Origin: Salinarimonas rosea DSM 21201
GTDB taxonomy: Bacteria > Pseudomonadota > Alphaproteobacteria > Rhizobiales > Beijerinckiaceae
Direction: 5' to 3'
Assembly: GCF_000429045.1 (NCBI RefSeq)
Contig: NZ_KE386841.1
Span: 287,666-351,665, forward strand
Length of the DNA stretch: 64,000 bases
In this document: positions 56,167 through 64,000 of the stretch, one piece after another
Position numbering within the stretch: position 1 is the stretch's first letter
Layout: every line of letters starts with the position of its first letter
Notes under the pieces: generated by a model
What the model was told of the DNA's origin: nothing
Seen by the model: the letters and a program-made list of their open reading frames with translations, nothing else
Databases searched by the model: none
Translations under genes and position numbers: made by a program

Positions 56167-57486
56167 ATGAGGAAAGCACCCTATCTCGCCGCGACCGTCG
56201 CCGCGCTGGCGCTGGCGGCCGGCTCCAACGCCGCGCAGTCCGAGGAGCTGACCCTGTGCTGGGCGGCCTGGGACCCGGCGAACGCGCTCGTCGAGCTCTC
56301 CAAGGAGTTCGAGGCGCAGTCCGGCCATACGATGCGGTTCGAGTTCGTGCCCTGGCCGAACTTCGCCGACCGCATGCTGAACGAGCTCAACTCCGGCGGC
56401 CAGCTCTGCGACCTGCTCATCGGCGACAGCCAGTGGATCGGCGGCGGCGCCGAGAACGGGCACTACGTCAAGCTGAACGACTTCTTCGACGAAGCCGGGA
56501 TCAGCATGGACGACTTCGCCCCGGCGACGGTCTATGCCTATTCCACTTGGCCGAAGGGCACACCGAACTACTATGCGCTCCCCGCCATGGGCGACGCCAA
56601 CGGCTGGTTCTACCGCAAGGACTGGTTCTCCCGTCCCGAGCTGCAGGAGGCCTTCCAGGCCGAGTACGGCCGCCCGCTGGCGGAGCCGACGACGCAGCGC
56701 GAGCTGATGGAGATCGCGAAGTTCTTCCAGGGCCGCGAGATCGACGGGCAGACGGTCTACGGCGTGTCGATCTTCACCGAGCGCGGCTCGGAGGGCATCA
56801 CGATGGGCGCCACCGGCGCGCTCTACGCCTGGGGCTTCAAGTACGAGAACGAGCCCGGCTCCTACGACATGGAGGGCGCGGTCAACTCGCCGGAGGCGGT
56901 GGAGGCGCTGGAGTTCTACAAGGAGCTCTACGAGTGCTGCACGCCCCCGGGCTACACGAACGCCTACATGGAGCAGTCGCTCGACGCGTTCAAGTCGGGC
57001 CAGGTGGCGATGGCGATGAACTGGTTCGCCTTCTTCCCGGGCCTCTACGCGGACCCGACGGTGGGTGGCGACAAGATCGACTTCTTCGTCAACCCGCCGC
57101 AGAACGTCGCCGCCTCGACGCTGGGCGGGCAGGGCATCTCGGTCGTGTCCTACTCGGACAAGCAGGACGCGGCGCTCGAGTACATCCGCTGGTTCGCGCA
57201 GCCGGACGTGCAGGCGAAGTGGTGGGCGCTCGGCGGCTACTCGGCGCACAATTCCGTGCTGAACGACCCCGGCTTCGTCGAGAGCCAGCCCTTCGCCGGC
57301 GACTTCCTCGAGGCGATGGGCGGCGTGCAGGACTTCTGGCAGGAGCCGACCTACGCCGAGCTGCTGCTCGCCATGCAGGAGCGCCTGCACAACTACATCG
57401 TCGCCGACCAGGGCACCGCCCAGGAGGCCCTCGACGGCCTGATCGAGGACTGGACGGAGGTCTTCGAGGACGACGGCAAGCTGTGA
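56167..57486 (+). CDS. ABC transporter sugar/polyol-binding protein
   Basis: The 439-residue product has a signal peptide (MRKAPYLAATVAALALAAGSN...) and the family 1 extracellular solute-binding fold: LTLCWAAWDPANALVELSKEFEAQSGH, WPNFADRMLNELNSGGQLCDLLIGDSQWI, then AMNWFAFFPGLY and GGQGISVVSYSDKQDAALEYIRWF. Abundant Trp/Tyr in the cleft region suits carbohydrate or polyol ligands. GAGGATG-type spacing places a ribosome binding site just before the ATG. It is first in an operon of seven genes ending in a dihydroxyacetone kinase. Confidence 0.9.
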   Translation: MRKAPYLAATVAALALAAGSNAAQSEELTLCWAAWDPANALVELSKEFEAQSGHTMRFEFVPWPNFADRMLNELNSGGQLCDLLIGDSQWIGGGAENGHYVKLNDFFDEAGISMDDFAPATVYAYSTWPKGTPNYYALPAMGDANGWFYRKDWFSRPELQEAFQAEYGRPLAEPTTQRELMEIAKFFQGREIDGQTVYGVSIFTERGSEGITMGATGALYAWGFKYENEPGSYDMEGAVNSPEAVEALEFYKELYECCTPPGYTNAYMEQSLDAFKSGQVAMAMNWFAFFPGLYADPTVGGDKIDFFVNPPQNVAASTLGGQGISVVSYSDKQDAALEYIRWFAQPDVQAKWWALGGYSAHNSVLNDPGFVESQPFAGDFLEAMGGVQDFWQEPTYAELLLAMQERLHNYIVADQGTAQEALDGLIEDWTEVFEDDGKL

Positions 57487-57498
57487 GGCGCTCTCCCC

Positions 57499-57640
57499 CC
57501 TCTCCCGCGAGGGAGAGGGGTCGGGGGTGAGGGATCGACGCCCGCGGGCTGGGCCCGCCGCAGACGGCCGCCGCCGGCGTCGGTGCACGAACGGCGAGCC
57601 GTACACCCTCACCCCTGCCCCTCTCCCGTCCGGGAGAGGG
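57499..57640. repeat. Pair of inverted REP-like palindromes
   Basis: Two hairpins, CCCCTCTCCC-GCGA-GGGAGAGGGG (57499 onward) and CCCTCTCCCG-TC-CGGGAGAGGG (near 57618-57639), are arranged head to head, with GGGTGAGGG/CCCTCACCC as outer arms. They lie between the binding-protein and permease genes, where such elements often stabilise the upstream mRNA so the binding protein is made in excess. Confidence 0.6.
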
Positions 57641-57678
57641 ATCGCCGCCCGCAGCCATCCGAAGCACGGTCGTTCTTC

Positions 57679-58626
57679 ATGACGAACAGCGTCATCACCG
57701 CCGCCGCCGAGAAGACGCCGCCGTCGGTCGCGCGCAGGGTCCGGGGGCTCTCCGACCGGGCGATCGCCTGGATCTTCGTCGCCCCGACGATCTTCCTGCT
57801 GCTCGCCATCAACATCTTTCCCCTGATCTGGACGGTGCGGCTGTCCTTCACGGACTACCGCGCCAACCGGCTCAATCGAGAGGTCGAGTGGGTGGGTCTG
57901 CGCAACTACGAGCGCATCCTCACCGACGACGGCATCTGGATGAACATGCAGGCGACGGCGCACTTCCTGGTGTGGACGATCGTCTTCCAGGTGCTGATCG
58001 GCTTCGCGCTGGCGTACCTGATCAACAAGAAGTTCAAGGGCAACGCCTTGTGGACGACGATCATCGTCCTGCCGATGATGCTCTCGCCCGCCGTCGTCGG
58101 CAATTTCTGGACCTTCCTCTACCAGCCGCAGATCGGCCTGATCAACTACATGGTCGAGTTCTTCACCGGCATCCCGGCATCGAGCTTCTCCATGCTCGGC
58201 TCGGTGGAGCTCGCGCCCTGGTCGATCGTCATCGTCGACACCTGGATGTGGACGCCCTTCGTGATGCTGATCTGCCTCGCGGGCCTGCGCTCGATCCCGG
58301 ACTACATCTACGAGGCCGCCGAGATCGACCGGGCCTCGAAGTGGCGGCAGTTCTGGACCATCACGGTGCCCATGGTGCTGCCGTTCCTGATGCTCGCCGT
58401 GCTCTTCCGCGGCATCGAGAACTTCAAGATGTTCGACCTCGTCGTCCAGCTCACCGGCGGCGGCCCGGGCTCGGTGACCGAGCTCGCCTCGATCAACCTG
58501 AAGCGCGAGGCCTTCGAGAAGTGGCGCACGGGCTACTCCTCCGCCTACGCCGTGATCCTGTTCGTGACGATCTTCGGCCTGGCCTCGATCTACGTGAAGG
58601 CGCTGAACAAGGTCAAAGCCCGATGA
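57679..58626 (+). CDS. ABC transporter permease, MalF/UgpA type
   Basis: The 315-residue product has six predicted helices, beginning with WIFVAPTIFLLLAINIFPLIWTVRLSFTDY. The EAA loop is YIYEAAEIDRASKWRQFWTITVPMVLPFL. It forms the membrane channel with the next gene. Its stop overlaps that gene's start (ATGA). Confidence 0.92.
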   Translation: MTNSVITAAAEKTPPSVARRVRGLSDRAIAWIFVAPTIFLLLAINIFPLIWTVRLSFTDYRANRLNREVEWVGLRNYERILTDDGIWMNMQATAHFLVWTIVFQVLIGFALAYLINKKFKGNALWTTIIVLPMMLSPAVVGNFWTFLYQPQIGLINYMVEFFTGIPASSFSMLGSVELAPWSIVIVDTWMWTPFVMLICLAGLRSIPDYIYEAAEIDRASKWRQFWTITVPMVLPFLMLAVLFRGIENFKMFDLVVQLTGGGPGSVTELASINLKREAFEKWRTGYSSAYAVILFVTIFGLASIYVKALNKVKAR

Positions 58627-59564
58627 GCGCGCATTCCATCACCGAGCCGTCCGCGACGACGAAGTGGATCTCGGGCGGGCTCGTCGTCGCCTACGCGGTG
58701 GTCACGCTGATTCCGCTCCTGTGGATCGTCGCCACCGGCTTCAAGACCCCGGCGGACGCGATCAGCTATCCGCCGAAGGTCGTCTTCGACCCGACGATCG
58801 AGGGCTACGTCAACCTGTTCACCACGCGCACCCGCGTCACGCCCGAGCAGCTCGAGTCGCTGCCCCCGCCGGAGGGGATCGCGGAGGAGATCGTGCGCTC
58901 CTACGGCATGGTCATCGCCGGGCCCTCGCGCTTCGGCGAGCGGTTCATGAACTCGGTCGTCATCGGCTTCGGCTCGACCTTCCTGTCGGTCTTCCTCGGC
59001 ACGCTCGCGGCCTACGCCTTCTCGCGCTTCAAGATCCCCTTGAGCGACGACCTCCTCTTCTTCATCCTCTCGACGCGGATGATGCCGCCGATCGCGGTCG
59101 CGATCCCGATCTTCCTCATGTACCGCCAGCTCGGCCTGTCCGACACGCACCTGGGCATGATCCTGCTCTACACGGCGGTGAACATCTCGCTCGCGGTGTG
59201 GCTGCTCAAGGGCTTCATCGACGAGATCCCGCGCGAGTACGAGGAAGCGGCGCTGATCGACGGCTACACGCGTTTCCAGGCCTTCTACAAGGTCGTGCTG
59301 CCGCAGGCGGCGACCGGCATCGCGTCCACCGCGATCTTCTGCCTGATCTTCGCCTGGAACGAGTACGCCTTCGCGGTGCTGCTGACGTCGGGCACGGCGC
59401 AGACGGCGCCGCCCTTCATCCCCACCATCATCGGGGTCGGCGGCCAGGACTGGCCGGCGGTGGCGGCGGGGGCGACGCTGTTCCTGCTGCCGGTGCTGAT
59501 CTTCACCGTGCTTCTGCGCAAGCACCTCCTGCGCGGCATCACCTTCGGCGCGGTGCGCAAATGA
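58623..59564 (+). CDS. ABC transporter permease, MalG/UgpE type
   Basis: The 313-residue product has six helices and the EAA loop EYEEAALIDGYTRFQAFYKVVLPQAATGIASTA. A long periplasmic segment between helices 1 and 2 (TRTRVTPEQLESLPPPEGIAEE) is notable. It overlaps both neighbours by four bases. Confidence 0.92.
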   Translation: MSAHSITEPSATTKWISGGLVVAYAVVTLIPLLWIVATGFKTPADAISYPPKVVFDPTIEGYVNLFTTRTRVTPEQLESLPPPEGIAEEIVRSYGMVIAGPSRFGERFMNSVVIGFGSTFLSVFLGTLAAYAFSRFKIPLSDDLLFFILSTRMMPPIAVAIPIFLMYRQLGLSDTHLGMILLYTAVNISLAVWLLKGFIDEIPREYEEAALIDGYTRFQAFYKVVLPQAATGIASTAIFCLIFAWNEYAFAVLLTSGTAQTAPPFIPTIIGVGGQDWPAVAAGATLFLLPVLIFTVLLRKHLLRGITFGAVRK

Positions 59565-59749
59565 GAGACTTCCTCGACGGCATCGTCCGCCTGCGCCGCG
59601 GCCCCTGGGAGATGCTCGCCACCGTGCTGATCGCGCTGGGCGTCGTCATGCTGATGCAGCCGCTCTTCCTGTGGGCCTACACCTGGTCCTTCCTCGTGAC
59701 GCTGACGGGCACGGTGATGTTCCTCGTCGTCAGCCACTTCCCGGAGTGA
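59561..59749 (+). CDS. Small membrane protein of the transporter operon
   Basis: A 62-residue protein with two hydrophobic helices (MLATVLIALGVVMLMQPLFLWAY and FLVTLTGTVMFLVVSHF). The start overlaps the permease stop by four bases, and GAGGA before the next gene overlaps its end, so it is a genuine operon member. A small conserved protein (GlpU) occupies an equivalent place in the rhizobial glycerol transporter glpSTPQUV (recollection), which also uses two ATPase genes. Function is unknown. Confidence 0.78.
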   Translation: MRDFLDGIVRLRRGPWEMLATVLIALGVVMLMQPLFLWAYTWSFLVTLTGTVMFLVVSHFPE

Positions 59750-59752
59750 GGA

Positions 59753-60856
59753 ATGGCCGAGATCGTCATCCGCAATCTCCGCAAGGAGTTCGGCGACTTC
59801 ACCGCCGTCGAGGGCTCGTCCTTCACCATCGGCGACGGCGAGTTCTTCATGCTGCTCGGCCCCTCCGGCTGCGGCAAGACCACGACCTTGCGCATGATCG
59901 CGGGGCTCGAGCTGCCGACCTCCGGCGAGATCCTGATCGACGGCGAGGACGTCACCCGCAAGCCCGCCTCGCAGCGCGACATCGCCTTCGTCTTCCAGAT
60001 GTTCGCGCTCTACCCGCACATGAACGTGCGCCGCAACATCGCCTACCCGCTCGTGTCCCAGGGCATGCCCAAGGCGCAGGTGAAGGCGAAGGTGGCCGAG
60101 GTCGCCCGCATCCTCGGCATCGAGGAGATCCTCGAGCACCCCGTGAGCGGCCTGTCGGGCGGCGATCGCCAGCGCGTGGCGCTCGGGCGCGCCATCGTGC
60201 GCAGCCCCAAGGCCTTCATGATGGACGAGCCGATCGGCGCCCTCGACGCCGAGTTTCGCGAGCGCATGGCCGAGGAATTGCGCGCGCTGCACGACCGGAT
60301 GGGCGCCACCACCGTCTACGTCACGCACGACCAGCTCGAAGCGATGCAGATGGGCGACAAGATCGTGGTGATGAACCACGGCGTCGTGGAGCAGTTCGGC
60401 ACGCCCCAGGAGATCTACGACCATCCGGCGACGATGTTCGTCGCGGACTTCATCGGCTCGCCGTCGATGAACTTCATCCGCTTCGAGGGCGGCTTCCGGC
60501 CCGGCGACACGTCCGTCCGGCTCGCGGGCGCCGAGGTCGCCGTGCCGGCGCTGCGCGAGGAGGCGGACGGGCGGCGCCTCGTGCTCGGGGTGCGGCCCGA
60601 GCACGTGCATCTCACCGATGCCGCGGACGCCGTCCTGCGCGGGCGCGTCGAGGCGGTGGAGTATCTCGGCACGACGCAGATCGTCACCCTCTCGACGGTC
60701 AACGGTCCGCTGCGTGCCCGCGTCGCCTCGAGCGAGGTCGTTCGCCCCGGCGAGGTCGCGGGCCTCGCCTTCGATGCGCGCACGCTCTCGCTCTTCGACG
60801 CGGGCACCGGCCGCGCCTTCGTCACGGCCGCGAACGAGGGGGTGCACGATGGCTGA
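59753..60856 (+). CDS. ABC transporter ATPase 1, MalK/UgpC type
   Basis: The 367-residue product has Walker A GPSGCGKTTTLR, signature LSGGDRQRVALGRAI, Walker B MMDEPIGALDAEFRERM, H-loop VTHDQLEAM, and a C-terminal OB-fold regulatory domain (LVLGVRPEHVHL). The usual signature LSGGQ is LSGGD, and the DEPLSNLD segment is DEPIGALD. It likely pairs with ATPase 2 as a heterodimer. Confidence 0.92.
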   Translation: MAEIVIRNLRKEFGDFTAVEGSSFTIGDGEFFMLLGPSGCGKTTTLRMIAGLELPTSGEILIDGEDVTRKPASQRDIAFVFQMFALYPHMNVRRNIAYPLVSQGMPKAQVKAKVAEVARILGIEEILEHPVSGLSGGDRQRVALGRAIVRSPKAFMMDEPIGALDAEFRERMAEELRALHDRMGATTVYVTHDQLEAMQMGDKIVVMNHGVVEQFGTPQEIYDHPATMFVADFIGSPSMNFIRFEGGFRPGDTSVRLAGAEVAVPALREEADGRRLVLGVRPEHVHLTDAADAVLRGRVEAVEYLGTTQIVTLSTVNGPLRARVASSEVVRPGEVAGLAFDARTLSLFDAGTGRAFVTAANEGVHDG

Positions 60857-61853
60857 GGTCGTGCTGCGGAACCTGACGAAGCGCTTCGGCAAGGTGCCGG
60901 CGGTCGAGGACGTGAGCCTCGGCGTGCCCGACGGCGCCTTCGTCGTGCTCCTCGGCCCCACCGGCGCCGGCAAGACGACGACGCTGCGCCTCGTCGCCGG
61001 CCTCGAGCGCCCGGACGCGGGGGACATCCTGATCGACGGGCGCAGCGTGCTCGGCGAGATGCCGGCGCAGCGCGACGTCGCGATGGTCTTCCAGCAATAC
61101 TCGCTCTATCCGCACCTCACCGTGCGCGACAACCTCGCCTTCCCCCTGCGCTCGCCGATCCTGCGCTGGGACGAGGCGGCGATCGAGAAGCGCGTGCGCG
61201 AGGTGGCGGAGGTGCTGCGCATCGCCCACAAGCTCGGCAACAAGGCGACGCAGCTCTCCGGCGGCGAGATGCAGCGCGTCTCGATCGGCCGGGCACTCGT
61301 GCGCCGGCCGCGGATCTACCTGATGGACGAGCCGCTCTCCTCGCTCGACGCCAAGCTGCGGGCGGAGCTGCGCATCGAGCTCAAGCGCATCCAGCAGGAG
61401 CTCGGCGCGACGCTGCTCTACGTCACGCACGACCAGATCGAGGCGATGACGATGGCGACCCACGTCGGGGTGCTCGACCGCGGGCGGCTCGTCCAGTTCG
61501 GCACGCCCCGCGAGATCTACGAGGACCCGGTGAGCGTCTACGTCGCCGAGCGGCTGGGCCAGCCACGGATCAACACGCTGCCCGCAGACCTCTTCGGCAC
61601 GCGCCCCGACGGCGCGGCCACGATCGGGCTGCGGCCCGAGCATATCCGGATCGGGGAGGGGCGCGAGGCGCGGGTCGGCCGCATCGAGCGGCTCGGCGAC
61701 CAGACCCGGCTGCATCTGACCCTCGACGGCCACGAGATCGTGACGCTCACCGAGGTGCACACCCGCCTGACGCCGGGCGACATCGTCGCCATCCGGCCGC
61801 AGGCCCCGCTCTATTTCGACGCCGCCGGCGCGCGCGTCCCTTCCGGGAGGTGA
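60849..61853 (+). CDS. ABC transporter ATPase 2, MalK/UgpC type
   Basis: The 334-residue product has Walker A GPTGAGKTTTLR, signature LSGGEMQRVSIGRAL, Walker B MDEPLSSLDAKLRAEL, H-loop VTHDQIEAM, and a shorter OB domain (IGLRPEHIRIGEG). It overlaps the first ATPase gene by eight bases. Two consecutive, different ATPases with two permeases suggest an asymmetric transporter, as in glycerol importers of rhizobia. Confidence 0.92.
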   Translation: MAEVVLRNLTKRFGKVPAVEDVSLGVPDGAFVVLLGPTGAGKTTTLRLVAGLERPDAGDILIDGRSVLGEMPAQRDVAMVFQQYSLYPHLTVRDNLAFPLRSPILRWDEAAIEKRVREVAEVLRIAHKLGNKATQLSGGEMQRVSIGRALVRRPRIYLMDEPLSSLDAKLRAELRIELKRIQQELGATLLYVTHDQIEAMTMATHVGVLDRGRLVQFGTPREIYEDPVSVYVAERLGQPRINTLPADLFGTRPDGAATIGLRPEHIRIGEGREARVGRIERLGDQTRLHLTLDGHEIVTLTEVHTRLTPGDIVAIRPQAPLYFDAAGARVPSGR

Positions 61854-61857
61854 GACC

Positions 61858-63486
61858 GTGAAGCAGTTCATCAACGACAGGGACACCCTCGTCACCGAGG
61901 CGATCGACGGCCTGGTGCGGGCCTCCTCCGGCCGGCTCGCCAGGCTCGACGGCTACCCGCACATCAAGGTCGTGGTCCGCACCGACTGGGACCGCGGCAA
62001 GGTCGCGCTCGTCTCCGGCGGCGGCTCGGGACACGAGCCGAGCCATGCGGGTTTCGTCGGGCGCGGCATGCTCACGGCGGCGGTGTGCGGCGACGTCTTC
62101 GCCTCGCCCTCGGTCGACGCGGTGCTCGCCGGCATCCTCGCCGTCACCGGCAAGGCCGGTTGCCTGCTCATCGTCAAGAACTACACCGGTGACCGGCTGA
62201 ACTTCGGATTGGCCGCCGAGCGCGCCCGCGCCTTCGGGCTCACGGTCTCGATGGTGATCGTCGACGACGACGTGGCGCTGCCGGACCTGCCGCAGGCTCG
62301 CGGCGTCGCCGGCACGCTCTTCGTCCACAAGATCGCCGGCGCGATGGCGGAGGAGGGGGCCGACCTGGAGACGATCACGGCGGCGGCCGAGCGCGTCATC
62401 GCCGGCGCGATCTCCATCGGCATGTCCCTCGACACCTGCACGGTGCCGGGCTCGCCCAAGGAGGACCGCATCGCCGCCGGGCGTGCCGAGCTCGGGCTCG
62501 GCATCCACGGCGAGGCGGGGATCGAGCAGGTCGAGTTCGACGGCGCCCGCGCCGCGATGGCCATGGTGGTCGAGCGGCTGCGCCCGCATCTCGGCGCGGG
62601 GGACCACGTCGCGCTGATGAACAATCTCGGCGGCGCGACGCCGCTCGAGATGTCCGTCCTCGTGGAGGAGCTGGCGCGTTCGGAGATCGGCGGGCGGGTG
62701 CGCTGGATCGTCGGCCCGGCGCCCTTGATGACCTCGCTCGACATGCACGGCTTCTCGCTCTCGCTCCTCCCTCTCGACGAGGCGCAGGCGAAGGCGCTCG
62801 CGGCGCCCGTCGTGCCGCAGGCCTGGCCGGGGCTCGAGCGGCTGGGCGAGCCGACCGTCCTGCCGCTGCCGGACGGGCTCACCCCGATCCAGCCGATGGC
62901 CTCGGCTCATCCGCAGAACCGCGCCCTGATCGCACGCTGCTGCGAGATCCTGATCGCGGCGGAGGCCGACCTCAACGCGCTCGACGCCAAGTCGGGCGAC
63001 GGCGACACCGGCTCGACGCTCGCGGGCGCCGCCCGCGCGCTCGCCGGCGCGCTCGACCGCATGCCCCTCGCCGACCCGACGCAGCTCTACCGGTCGATCG
63101 GCATCGAGCTGTCGCAGACGATGGGCGGCTCGTCCGGCGTCCTGCTCGCGATCTTCTTCGCCGCAGCCGGTGACGCCTCGGCGTCCGGCCGATCCTGGAT
63201 CGGCGCGCTCTCGGCGGGGCTCGAGCGGGTCATGCAGGTGGGCGGCGCCCAGCCCGGCGACCGCACGATGATCGACGCGCTCGCCCCCGCGCTCGAGGCG
63301 CTGCCGGACGGCCTCCCCGCCGCCGCCCGGGCGGCGCGCGCGGGGGCCGACCGCACCGCGGAGATCACCCGCGCCAAGGCCGGCCGCGCCGCCTACCTCG
63401 CGCAGGACAAGCTCGCCGGCCACAAGGATCCGGGCGCGGAAGCCGTGGCGCGCCTCTTCGAGGGGCTGGTGGACGGGGAGGCGTGA
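61858..63486 (+). CDS. Fused dihydroxyacetone kinase (DhaK-DhaL, ATP-dependent type)
   Basis: The 542-residue product starts at GTG 61858. The DhaK domain (about 1-325) includes VSGGGSGHEPSHAGFVG, KNYTGDRLNFGLA and the substrate-binding histidine at about 217 in LGIHGEAGIEQ. The DhaL domain (about 345-540) begins NALDAKSGDGDTGSTLAGA with the metal/ATP-binding aspartates and continues with LSQTMGGSSGVLLAIFFAAAG. Such fusions phosphorylate dihydroxyacetone (or glyceraldehyde/triose analogues) with ATP. Placed four bases after the second ATPase, it should act on the imported compound or its first oxidation product. Confidence 0.92.
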   Translation: MKQFINDRDTLVTEAIDGLVRASSGRLARLDGYPHIKVVVRTDWDRGKVALVSGGGSGHEPSHAGFVGRGMLTAAVCGDVFASPSVDAVLAGILAVTGKAGCLLIVKNYTGDRLNFGLAAERARAFGLTVSMVIVDDDVALPDLPQARGVAGTLFVHKIAGAMAEEGADLETITAAAERVIAGAISIGMSLDTCTVPGSPKEDRIAAGRAELGLGIHGEAGIEQVEFDGARAAMAMVVERLRPHLGAGDHVALMNNLGGATPLEMSVLVEELARSEIGGRVRWIVGPAPLMTSLDMHGFSLSLLPLDEAQAKALAAPVVPQAWPGLERLGEPTVLPLPDGLTPIQPMASAHPQNRALIARCCEILIAAEADLNALDAKSGDGDTGSTLAGAARALAGALDRMPLADPTQLYRSIGIELSQTMGGSSGVLLAIFFAAAGDASASGRSWIGALSAGLERVMQVGGAQPGDRTMIDALAPALEALPDGLPAAARAARAGADRTAEITRAKAGRAAYLAQDKLAGHKDPGAEAVARLFEGLVDGEA

Positions 63487-63541
63487 CGCGCCCGCCTGCG
63501 CCGGCGCGACGCCTGCGGCTGCCGCCCGCGCACCCCCGCGC

Positions 63542-64000
63542 TCACCCCCGGGCGGGGGTGCGGGCGACGCTGTCGCGGTCCACCGCCCGCCGGTAGATCC
63601 GCCAGGTCGCGTGGCCGAGGACCGGCATCACGACGACGAGGCCGACCAGGAGCGGGATCGAGCCGAGGACGAGCAGGCCGGCGACGATCGCCGCCCACAG
63701 CGCCATGGACTTCGGGTTGCGGCGCACGGCGGCGAAGGAGGTCGCGAGCGCGACGCCCGCGCCGACGTCGCGGTCGACCAGCATCGGCAGCGAGACGACG
63801 CCGATCGCGAAGGCGAGCGCGGCGAAGACGAAGCCGACCGCGTGGCCGACCACGATGAGCGCCCAGCCGCGGGGCGTCGTCAGCGCCTCGCCCAGGAACG
63901 CGAACGGCGCAGCGGGCGCCGGCCCGCCCCAGGTCGCGGCCCAGATCGTCTGCGCGGCCGCGAGCCAGAGCACGAACAGGACGCCGAGCAGGATCGCGAT
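63542..64000 (-). CDS. DUF2189 integral membrane protein, 5' end outside the window
   Basis: The C-terminal part only (about 153 residues visible). Hydrophobic helices alternate with the family hallmarks VSLPMLVDRDVGAGVALATSFAAVRRNPKSMALWAAIV and VVMPVLGHATWRIYRRAV. The open frame continues past the right edge. Function unknown. It is convergent with the dihydroxyacetone kinase gene, 55 bp away. Confidence 0.85.
   Translation of the reverse strand: MAILLGVLFVLWLAAAQTIWAATWGGPAPAAPFAFLGEALTTPRGWALIVVGHAVGFVFAALAFAIGVVSLPMLVDRDVGAGVALATSFAAVRRNPKSMALWAAIVAGLLVLGSIPLLVGLVVVMPVLGHATWRIYRRAVDRDSVARTPARG

Overview
The window comes from a high-GC (about 70 %) alphaproteobacterium, most likely a Hyphomicrobiales/Methylobacteriaceae-type organism (inference). 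The clues are a respiratory formate dehydrogenase operon with DUF3305/3306/6352/6505 partners, a tRNA-Ala(CGC), many ATGA-type overlaps between consecutive genes, and rhizobial-style ABC uptake operons.

Region 1 (1-12 kb) is formate oxidation. One long minus-strand operon (9491 to 34) encodes a biotin/lipoate-ligase-like protein, DUF6505, DUF6352, DUF3305 and DUF3306 proteins, a TorD chaperone fused to a Cro/YdaS-like HTH, a small Tat-targeted protein, and the catalytic, Fe-S and cytochrome b subunits of a periplasm-facing formate dehydrogenase. A divergent gene encodes a large multi-[4Fe-4S] protein. A YggT-family membrane protein follows.

Region 2 (12.3-39.98 kb) is an integrated genomic island. 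It lies between an intact tRNA-Ala(CGC) gene and a 21-bp copy of the tRNA 3' end at 39955-39975, with a tyrosine integrase beside the right end and TGTACCC repeats just inside both ends. Its cargo is defence-rich. A DISARM-type operon (drmE-drmA-drmB-drmC-methyltransferase) carries an N6-adenine-type methyltransferase where class 2 systems carry a cytosine methyltransferase. A 4-kb module follows, flanked by about 125-bp imperfect direct repeats: a KfrA-like regulator with its own operator array, a frameshifted HNH nuclease, a PD-(D/E)XK nuclease with a RAMA-like C-terminus, and a GIY-YIG-type protein. Beyond it lie a soluble FtsH-like AAA+ protease, an excisionase-like HTH, a tyrosine recombinase homologue lacking catalytic residues, and several genes of unknown function.

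Region 3 (40-54.6 kb) is core metabolism on the old chromosome: a membrane/spermidine-synthase-like fusion, a GNAT-like protein, a fatty-acid beta-oxidation operon (acyl-CoA dehydrogenase, thiolase, FadJ-type enzyme) behind a 22-bp palindromic operator, an oligopeptide ABC importer (oppA-oppB-oppC-fused oppDF), and an SH3-domain secreted protein.

Region 4 (54.9-64 kb) is a LacI-regulated carbohydrate/polyol ABC importer with two ATPase genes and a small membrane protein, ending in a fused DhaK-DhaL dihydroxyacetone kinase. This points to a three-carbon polyol or dihydroxyacetone as substrate. A DUF2189 membrane protein runs off the right edge.
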